Positions 58,414-64,000 of a DNA stretch of 64,000 nt are shown here, in pieces. The notes beneath the pieces were generated by a model, which ran no database searches, was not told where the DNA came from, and saw only the letters and a list, made by a program, of their open reading frames with translations. Location of the stretch: contig NZ_KB900626.1 of assembly GCF_000379125.1 (NCBI RefSeq), positions 126,014 to 190,013 on the forward strand. Reading direction: 5' to 3'. This DNA is from Methylosinus sp. LW4 (lineage in GTDB: Bacteria > Pseudomonadota > Alphaproteobacteria > Rhizobiales > Beijerinckiaceae). Both the position numbers and the translations under genes were made by a program. Position 1 is the first letter of the stretch. Each line of letters starts with the position of its first letter.

Positions 58414-58467
58414 CAGAGTGCGGGCCTTGCGGCAAAGGAGAAGCGATTGCGCCAGCGGAGAGAAATC

Positions 58468-58881
58468 ATGTCGAGACGGGCGAATTCGGCGATCGTCAGA
58501 TTTGCGGCGGCTGCGGGCCTGTCCTGCGTCGCGCTCGCGGTCTCGGGCTGCGATTCGACCGAATCTTCCGCGCCGGCCGCGGCTGTCGTCGTCGCGCCGG
58601 AGCCTCCGGCGCCGGGCGTCATCGGCGCCGCCATCGGCCGTGAGCTCAACGCCGCCGATCGCGTGACCGCCGTGGCGGCGCAGCAGGAGGCGGTCGCCTC
58701 CGGCCAACGCAAGAGCTGGCGCGGAACACATGGCGCTTATGGCTTTATCGAGCCGGCGCCCGAGGCGGCCCTGGGCGGCTGCCGGGATTATACGCATAAG
58801 ATTTTCATCGACGGCCGGCCGCAGCAGGCCAAGGGCCAAGCCTGCAAGAAGCCGGACGGCGCTTGGCGCGTGACGAGCTGA
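58468..58881 (+). CDS. Small lipoprotein, RT0821/Lpp0805-like surface protein
   Basis: A 137-residue lipoprotein. The lipobox LAVSGC (about residues 24-29) predicts lipid attachment at Cys. A Pro/Ala linker and a helical GAAIGRELNAADRVTAVAAQ segment precede a C-terminal domain with SWRGTHGAYGFIEPAPEAAL and CRDYTHKIFIDGRPQQAKGQ and a closing KPDGAWRV. This resembles the RT0821/Lpp0805 (17-kDa antigen-type) surface family. The start ATG 58468 has GGAGAG upstream. Confidence 0.72.
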   Translation: MSRRANSAIVRFAAAAGLSCVALAVSGCDSTESSAPAAAVVVAPEPPAPGVIGAAIGRELNAADRVTAVAAQQEAVASGQRKSWRGTHGAYGFIEPAPEAALGGCRDYTHKIFIDGRPQQAKGQACKKPDGAWRVTS

Positions 58882-58885
58882 GCGC

Positions 58886-60049
58886 TCAGGAATAGAAGGA
58901 CGGCGTCGGATAGGCGTCGTTCAGCACGAAATCGCCGATCTCTTTCAGCTTGTGGTCGATGGGATCGTGCAGAGCATGCGTGCGGGCGTTGCGCCAGAAG
59001 CGATCGAGCCGCAAGCGCGCATGAGTGGCGCGCGCCCCCATGATCTCGAAAATGCGGGAGCCGGTGTCGAGCGCGGCGCGCACGCTCACGGTTTTGGCCG
59101 TGGCGATCTCTATCGCTATGGCGCCGCGCTGCTGCGGCGTGATGGCGTCGCCCATTTCCCAGCCGTTCTGAAAAGCGCGCGCGGCGCGATCGAGCAAGGC
59201 CTCGGCGGCGGCGGCCTGCGTCCATAATTCGCCGGTCGTGTGGAGAATGAACGGATCGGCCCCGATGCGCCCGGCGCCCTCGCTCGGCAGTCCGCGCACA
59301 TAGGCCTTGGCCTCGTCCAGCGCGCCGCGCGCGAGGCCGGCAAAAATTGCGCTGAGCAGAAGCTGCACGAGACAGGGCCGCAGCGCCGCGAAAGGCGAGC
59401 CCATTGGGCCGGGCGAGACCAGCAGCTCGTCCTCGCGCACTTCCACGCGATCGAAGGAGACCGCGCCGCTGTCGGTCTGGCGCTGGCCCATATTGTCCCA
59501 ATCATCGTGAATGCGAACGCCTTCGCGCTTCGTCGGAATGGCGGCGATCTTCAGCCTGTCCTGCTCGTCGAGGGCGGAGACGATCAGCATGTCGGAATCG
59601 CTCGCGCCGGAGCAGAAGGTCTTGACGCCGTCGAGCCGCAAAACTCCGTCGTCGCGGGTGAGGCGCAGGCGCGGGTCCTTGGGATTGACGGCGTTGCCCC
59701 AGAAGCAGCGCTCGCGCAGCGTCTTCTCCATCAGCGCGCGGGCCTGCTCTGGCGTCCCTAAGATTTGCGGCGTGACCACCATCAGATGGTGAAAGGCGAA
59801 GAGATGGGCGAGCGCGCTGTCGACCGCCGCCATTCGCCGCACGGCCTGGGCGATCTCGATCCAATCGGCGCCCGCGCCGCCGAGCGCGCGCGGAATGGCG
59901 AGGCCGAGCAGGCCGCTCGCGCGAATGAGATCGCGCTCGTGTTTCGCCGTGCCGCCTTCCGCGTCTCGCCGCGCCGCTGTGGCGGCGAGCTCGGCGAGCA
60001 GCGGCTCGAGCGCAGGATCGCTTGGAAAGCTCGCTTCGAGCGCGGACAT
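58886..60049 (-). CDS. Acyl-CoA dehydrogenase-fold flavin monooxygenase (DszC/SfnB-like)
   Basis: A 387-residue flavoprotein of the acyl-CoA dehydrogenase fold: LLGLAIPRALGGAGADWIEI, FHHLMVVTPQILGTPEQAR, FWGNAVNPKD, GVKTFCSGASDSDMLIVSAL and the C-terminal THALHDPIDHKLKEIGDFVL ending YPTPSFYS. These features fit DszC/SfnB-type FMN-dependent monooxygenases that oxidise organosulfur compounds (dibenzothiophene, dimethyl sulfone derivatives) using reduced flavin, rather than true acyl-CoA dehydrogenases. No flavin reductase is nearby. The start is ATG 60049. Confidence 0.8.
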   Translation of the reverse strand: MSALEASFPSDPALEPLLAELAATAARRDAEGGTAKHERDLIRASGLLGLAIPRALGGAGADWIEIAQAVRRMAAVDSALAHLFAFHHLMVVTPQILGTPEQARALMEKTLRERCFWGNAVNPKDPRLRLTRDDGVLRLDGVKTFCSGASDSDMLIVSALDEQDRLKIAAIPTKREGVRIHDDWDNMGQRQTDSGAVSFDRVEVREDELLVSPGPMGSPFAALRPCLVQLLLSAIFAGLARGALDEAKAYVRGLPSEGAGRIGADPFILHTTGELWTQAAAAEALLDRAARAFQNGWEMGDAITPQQRGAIAIEIATAKTVSVRAALDTGSRIFEIMGARATHARLRLDRFWRNARTHALHDPIDHKLKEIGDFVLNDAYPTPSFYS

Positions 60050-60088
60050 GAGGAACAGCCTCCTCGGGGGATAGATAGCGGCGGCGCC

Positions 60089-60174
60089 TGGTGCGGACGG
60101 CGGGGATCGAACCCGCATGGGCATGGCCCGAGGGATTTTAAGTCCCTTGCGTCTACCGGTTCCGCCACGTCCGC
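60089..60174 (-). tRNA. tRNA-Leu (anticodon TAA)
   Basis: The minus strand folds as an 86-nt class II tRNA with 3' CCA encoded (60089-60091). The acceptor stem begins GCGGACG and closes with CGTCCGC plus discriminator A. The anticodon loop CTTAAAA gives TAA at 60140-60138. The D-arm contains GGCGGAACCGGTAGACGC, the T-loop is GTTCGATCC, and there is a long variable arm. It reads UUA leucine codons. No repeat of its 3' end was seen that would mark an attachment site. Confidence 0.95.
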
Positions 60175-60239
60175 GATTCGCGCAGTGATAGCGCAGCGCG
60201 CAGGCCGCGGCAAACGGAGACCTCAACCTCGAGTTAACC

Positions 60240-62249
60240 ATGAGGACGATAAGCCTTTGCGGTTCGCCCGGAACCCGCCACGCGCGGCCGGGCCGCGAAG
60301 CGCCGGAGAGTCGATTGCTCAGCTCGACCGATCAAGCTTTCCGCCGCGACATCGCGCGGCCGTCCCGAATCGCTCTCGGCGCCATCGCGCCGCTCGCCGC
60401 CTGCGCGGCGATCTTCCTGCTGCTGCGGCCCTATTACGGGCTCGAGCATGATGCGGTGATCTATATGGGCCGTGGCCTCGCCGATCTCGATCCGCAGGGC
60501 GTCGGCCGCGACATCATGTTCCGCTACGACGGCCAATCGAAATTCAGCGTCTTCTCGCGGCTGGTCGATCTGCTCGTTCCCGCTCTCGGCCTCGCCACGG
60601 CGGCCAAGGCGCTCGCTTTGACGGGCTGCGCGTTCTGGTTCGCGGCGCTGGCGGCGCTCGCCTCGCGCCTCGCGCGAGGGGCGGCTCTCTTCGCGCTGCT
60701 GCTGCTCGCGGCCGCATTCGACAGCTCCTATGGCGGGTTCGGCGTCTTTCATTTCGCCGAGCCTTTCGCGACGCCGCGGCCTTTCGCAGAGGCTTTCGTT
60801 CTCGGCGCTCTCGCGGCGCTGCTCGCCGAGCGGCGATGGATCGCGATCGGCTTTCTGCTGGCGGCGGCGGCCTTTCACCCGATCATCGCCGCGCCGGGCT
60901 TCCTTGTCGCGCTGCTCTTTGAAGGAATGAGAGATCGGCGCATTCTCATCGCCGCGCTCGTCGCCGGGGCGGGGGCGCTGGTCGCGGCGCTCGCCGGGGC
61001 GCCGCTGCTCGAGCGGCTGACGGCGCGCATCGATCCGCAATGGGCGGCGATCATCTCCCTCCGCAGCGATTATATTTTCCTCTCCGACTGGCCGGCGGGC
61101 ACATGGATCGCAATGCTGCGGCAGGCGAGCACGCTGCTGCTCGCCGCGAGCCTTTCGCCGCCTCCCGCGCGGCGTCTGCTTTTCTGCGTGATCGGCGCGG
61201 TCGGGCTCGGGCTTTCGGCGAGCTTTCTGCTCGGCGATGTGCTGATGCGCGAGCTGGCGGCGCAGGCGCAGGCTTGGCGCGCGCTCTGGCTCGCCGCCGC
61301 TTTCGCGCCGCTGGCGCTCGGCCTCGCCGCGCCGGCGCTGTGGCGGGACGGCTTACAGGGCCGCATCGCGCTCACGCTTCTCGTGACGAGCTGGATTTTG
61401 CGCGCGGCGCCGGAGAGCGCCTTTCTCGCGCTCGTCGCCGCGCTCGCCTGGTGGGGCCGCGCGCGCTGGCGCCATATTCCGTTCGCCTCGCTGGAGCGCG
61501 CGCTTTTCGCGCTCTGCGGCCTCTGCGCGGTCATCGTTTTCGCCGCGGCGCTGTGGTTCGCGCGGGAATATATCCGCGTCGCGCCGAGCGAGGATTCGGT
61601 CCTGCCCTCCGTGCTGCGCGCCGGCGAGCCGGCCTTCGTCCCGCTGCTGTTGCTGGCGCTCGCCATGCTGATCGGCTCATGGCGGGTGCGGCCGCTCATC
61701 GCCGCAGCCGTTGCGGTTCTCGCCGCGCCGCTGGCGGCCTATTGCTGGATAAACGAGCCATTCCCGCTGCGCTCGGCCGACCTCCATCCGTCGGAGCTGG
61801 AGACGATGGTCGCGCCGCATGAGGGCGAGATTCTCTGGGTCAACGACAAGCTCGCGCCCTGGGCATGGCTCGGCCGCGCCAATTGGGCGTCGCGCGTGCA
61901 GGGGGCGGGCGTCGTCTTCTCGCGTCCGCTGGCGCTGGAATGGCGCGAGCGCATGGGATTTCTGCGCGATCTCGGCTGGGTGGCCGACAGCGCGCTGAAG
62001 CCGCGCACGGATGACGTCATTGATTTTCCGCCCTTCACGCGGGCCTCGCTCGAGCGCCTCTGCGTCCGCTCGGACGCCCCGGCCTATGTCGTCGGCGCGG
62101 TCGAATCGCCGGGCGCGCTCGCCGAGGGTCTGGAAGCGCGCTTCTGGCGCGGCCCGCCGCGCTTCTCGCTGCATCTTGCCGGCGGGGCGCCGCATTGGAC
62201 CCCGATCGAGCATTACGCCATCTTCGATTGCGCGGCCTATCGGCGATAG
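60240..62249 (+). CDS. Polytopic membrane protein of unknown function
   Basis: A protein of up to 669 residues with about 10-12 hydrophobic helices, a region with charged loop YYGLEHDAVIYMGRGLADLD after the first helix, FAEPFATPRPFAEAFVLGAL between helices, and a soluble C-terminal ~150 residues (LHPSELETMVAPHEGEILW, APWAWLGRANWASRVQGAG). The layout resembles GT-C type membrane glycosyltransferases, with an acidic motif in the first loop, but no family is recognised. ATG 60240 lacks a ribosome-binding site; TTG 60315 with GGAGAG just upstream is a good alternative that still includes all helices. Confidence 0.65.
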   Translation: MRTISLCGSPGTRHARPGREAPESRLLSSTDQAFRRDIARPSRIALGAIAPLAACAAIFLLLRPYYGLEHDAVIYMGRGLADLDPQGVGRDIMFRYDGQSKFSVFSRLVDLLVPALGLATAAKALALTGCAFWFAALAALASRLARGAALFALLLLAAAFDSSYGGFGVFHFAEPFATPRPFAEAFVLGALAALLAERRWIAIGFLLAAAAFHPIIAAPGFLVALLFEGMRDRRILIAALVAGAGALVAALAGAPLLERLTARIDPQWAAIISLRSDYIFLSDWPAGTWIAMLRQASTLLLAASLSPPPARRLLFCVIGAVGLGLSASFLLGDVLMRELAAQAQAWRALWLAAAFAPLALGLAAPALWRDGLQGRIALTLLVTSWILRAAPESAFLALVAALAWWGRARWRHIPFASLERALFALCGLCAVIVFAAALWFAREYIRVAPSEDSVLPSVLRAGEPAFVPLLLLALAMLIGSWRVRPLIAAAVAVLAAPLAAYCWINEPFPLRSADLHPSELETMVAPHEGEILWVNDKLAPWAWLGRANWASRVQGAGVVFSRPLALEWRERMGFLRDLGWVADSALKPRTDDVIDFPPFTRASLERLCVRSDAPAYVVGAVESPGALAEGLEARFWRGPPRFSLHLAGGAPHWTPIEHYAIFDCAAYRR

Positions 62250-62256
62250 GCGCCCG

Positions 62257-62742
62257 TCAGGACGATCCGCGCGCGATCGGCGCCTGGAAGCTGAGGCCTG
62301 TGTCCCAGGGGAAAAAAATCCAAGTGTCCTGCGAGACCTCGGTGACGAAAGTGTCGACCAGCGGCCGGCCCTGCGGCTTGGCGTAGACGGTGGCGAAATG
62401 CGCCTTGGGCAGCAGGGCGCGCACCACTTTCGCCGTCGCGCCCGTGTCGACGAGATCGTCGACGATCAGCACCTCCTCGCTCGGCAGGGTGAGAATCGTC
62501 TCGGAGAGCGGCTTCAGCACGCGGACCTCGCCGCGCTGGGTCTCCTCCTGATAGCTGGCGACGCCGATCGTATCGATGACCCGAATGCCGAGCTCGCGCG
62601 CGACGACGCCGGCCGGCACCAGCCCGCCGCGCGTCACCGCGACAATGGCGGAGAAGCCGCCCACCGCCGAAAGCCGCCAAGCGAGCGCGCGCGCGTCGCG
62701 GTGGAACGCGTCCCAGGAAACCGGAAAGGCCTTGTCTTCCAT
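62257..62742 (-). CDS. gpt: Xanthine/guanine phosphoribosyltransferase
   Basis: A 161-residue purine phosphoribosyltransferase. The PRPP-binding motif is [58 protein letters not shown] and [20 protein letters not shown] are the Gpt-specific N- and C-terminal segments. It salvages xanthine and guanine to XMP and GMP. It lies 21 bases downstream of the CinA-like gene's stop on the same strand, so the two are probably co-transcribed. Confidence 0.9.
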   Translation of the reverse strand: MEDKAFPVSWDAFHRDARALAWRLSAVGGFSAIVAVTRGGLVPAGVVARELGIRVIDTIGVASYQEETQRGEVRVLKPLSETILTLPSEEVLIVDDLVDTGATAKVVRALLPKAHFATVYAKPQGRPLVDTFVTEVSQDTWIFFPWDTGLSFQAPIARGSS

Positions 62743-62763
62743 TGTCGTGATCTCCCCCTCGCC

Positions 62764-63516
62764 TCAGAGCGGCGTTCCATTGGCGGTGAGCTCGACGATC
62801 AGCTTGCGCACCTTCTGCGTCGCCGCCTCCAGCTCGGCGCCGTCGCGGCTCCGCAGCACGATCTGATTGCGCACGCCGGCGCTGGAGAAGGAGGGATAGG
62901 AGCCGACCGTCACCGTCTCATGCTCCTTGGCGATGCGCTCGAGATCGGCCGCGTAGCGTCCCTCTGGAATATTATGAGCGTCGACGGTCGCGACCTGCAC
63001 CTTCACGCCTTTGACGATGCGTCCCGCCGCGGCGTCCAGCATGGCCTGCATGATGATCGGCACGCCGGCCATGACGATGACATTGCCGATCATGAAGCCC
63101 GGCGCCTTGGAAATCGCGTTTTCGATAAGGTCGGCGCCCTGCGGAATGCGAGCCATGCGCCGGCGGGCGGGATTGAGGTCCTGCAGGGCGATGCGCTCCA
63201 GCAGCATGGCGATGGCGCGCTCATCCTCGCCGATCGGCACGCCGAAAGCCTTGGCCACGGCGTCGGCCGTGATGTCGTCATGGGTGGGTCCGATGCCGCC
63301 CGTGGTGAAGACATAGCCATAGCGGGAGCGAAGCGCGTTCAGCGCGGCGACGATCTCCTCCTCCACATCCGGCACGACGCGCACCTCGCGCAGGTCCACC
63401 CCCAATTCGCCGAGATATTTGGCGATATAATTGGTGTTGAGGTCCTGCGTGCGGCCGGAGAGGATTTCGTCTCCGATCACGAGCACGGCGGCCGTAACGA
63501 TCTCTTCGCGTTCCAT
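62764..63516 (-). CDS. CinA N-terminal-domain (MoaB/Mog-like) protein
   Basis: A 250-residue protein consisting of the MoaB/MogA-type molybdopterin-binding domain of CinA: AAVLVIGDEILSGRTQDLNT, TGGIGPTHDDITADAVAKAF, MARIPQGADLIENAIS and APGFMIGNVIVMAGVPIIMQ. The C-terminal nicotinamide-nucleotide amidase domain of full CinA is absent, which is usual in alphaproteobacteria. COG1058 proteins are linked to nucleotide repair of ADP-ribose/NMN; activity here is unproven. The start is ATG 63516. Confidence 0.85.
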   Translation of the reverse strand: MEREEIVTAAVLVIGDEILSGRTQDLNTNYIAKYLGELGVDLREVRVVPDVEEEIVAALNALRSRYGYVFTTGGIGPTHDDITADAVAKAFGVPIGEDERAIAMLLERIALQDLNPARRRMARIPQGADLIENAISKAPGFMIGNVIVMAGVPIIMQAMLDAAAGRIVKGVKVQVATVDAHNIPEGRYAADLERIAKEHETVTVGSYPSFSSAGVRNQIVLRSRDGAELEAATQKVRKLIVELTANGTPL

Positions 63517-63676
63517 CGGGCCGCTCCTCGAGGTCAGTCTCGCCCGAACTCTATGCCACCGCCGCGGCCGAGGCCAGCCTCGGGGCCGCCCCGCTGCGTC
63601 GATGCGTATCTTGCTTTGCGCCGTCAATTTCTTAATTTATAAGCTGAAGCCGGCGAGGACCAACAGAGAGCGCAGC

Positions 63677-64000
63677 ATGACATTCGTCGAGTCCCATCTC
63701 GCGGGCTCGGGCCGCAAGAGCGGCCAGATCAAGCTTCACGGCCCCGAGGATTTCGAGGGCATGCGTCTCGCCGGCCGGGTGACGGCCGAGGCGCTGGACA
63801 TGCTCGTCCCGCATGTGAAGCCCGGCGTCACCACTAAGGAGCTGGACGATCTCGTCTTCGACTTCGCCATAGCCAATGGCGCCTATCCGGCTCCGCTCGA
63901 CTATCGCGGCTATCGCAAATCCATCTGCACCTCGATCAACCATGTGGTCTGCCACGGCATTCCAGACGACAAGCCTCTGCGCGACGGCGATATCGTCAAT
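63677..64000 (+). CDS. map: Type I methionine aminopeptidase, 5' part
   Basis: 108 codons are present and the frame is open at the window end. FEGMRLAGRVTAEALDMLVP, the substrate-pocket VCHGIPDDKPLRDGDIVN with the conserved His, and YRGYRKSICTSINHVV are MetAP type I landmarks. The N-terminus has an extra ~17 residues, as in many alphaproteobacteria. The enzyme removes the initiator Met from nascent proteins. It is divergent from the CinA-like gene. Confidence 0.92.
   Translation, partial: MTFVESHLAGSGRKSGQIKLHGPEDFEGMRLAGRVTAEALDMLVPHVKPGVTTKELDDLVFDFAIANGAYPAPLDYRGYRKSICTSINHVVCHGIPDDKPLRDGDIVN

Noticed and set aside
60089..60174. tRNA-Leu as an integration site for the phage-like region
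   Set aside because: The cluster ends 4 kb away, separated by ordinary chromosomal genes, and no duplicate of the tRNA 3' end was seen.
60240..61040. Antisense frame on the minus strand over the membrane protein gene
   Set aside because: It is Arg/Glu/Gln-rich with no domain, whereas the + frame gives regular membrane helices.

Overview
The window is a GC-rich alphaproteobacterial chromosome segment. Gene families and synteny point to Rhizobiales, plausibly a methanotroph or methylotroph such as a Methylosinus/Methylocystis relative. That placement is inference: the supporting features are a moxR-DUF58-VWA operon like the mxaRSACKL block, an amicyanin-like cupredoxin, globin-coupled signalling and Rhizobiales-type DUF1254/DUF1214 genes. 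No methane or methanol oxidation structural gene is present.

Layout. 1-7.6 kb: a Tad-pilus protein cut by the left edge, rsmD, an RluB-type pseudouridine synthase with a repetitive Arg/Gly tail, a divergent MurA-family enzyme, tadA, a patatin and a haloacetate-dehalogenase-like hydrolase. 7.6-15.4 kb: bfd-bfr iron storage, an XRE-cupin regulator with its MFS transporter, an LpxH-like metallophosphoesterase coupled to a glycosyltransferase, a conserved hypothetical, a nucleotidyltransferase and a luciferase-like monooxygenase. 15.4-21.3 kb: one leftward operon of a protoglobin-coupled hybrid histidine kinase, cheR and a REC-HK-REC kinase. 21.6-27.9 kb: a tightly overlapping seven-gene moxR/bat operon. 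28-31.1 kb: polyprenyl diphosphate synthase, DUF1345, cupredoxin and an Old Yellow Enzyme. 31.3-38.8 kb: a Met/His-rich periplasmic protein, a TonB receptor, DUF1214/DUF1254 genes, a class A PBP, a YcgN-type protein and a small hypothetical.

38.9-55.9 kb is the highlight: an apparently intact gene transfer agent (GTA) cluster, all on the + strand and in the order known from Rhodobacter capsulatus (g1 to g15). It is followed by a DUF2793 fibre-like gene, a DUF4376-like gene, an M15 endolysin-like peptidase and a small membrane protein, and ends at a strong hairpin. I saw no integrase, repressor, replication gene or att repeats.

56-64 kb: a PepSY protein with an OmpR-type regulator and a PhoQ/FeuQ-type kinase behind three perfect 11-bp tandem repeats, a lipoprotein, a DszC/SfnB-like flavin monooxygenase, tRNA-Leu(TAA), a large membrane protein, gpt, a stand-alone CinA N-domain protein and the 5' part of map.

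Translational coupling is common (ATGA, GTGA or TGATG junctions in the bat, GTA, kinase and hydrolase-patatin operons). Several inverted repeats lie between genes, and one lies inside the TPR gene.
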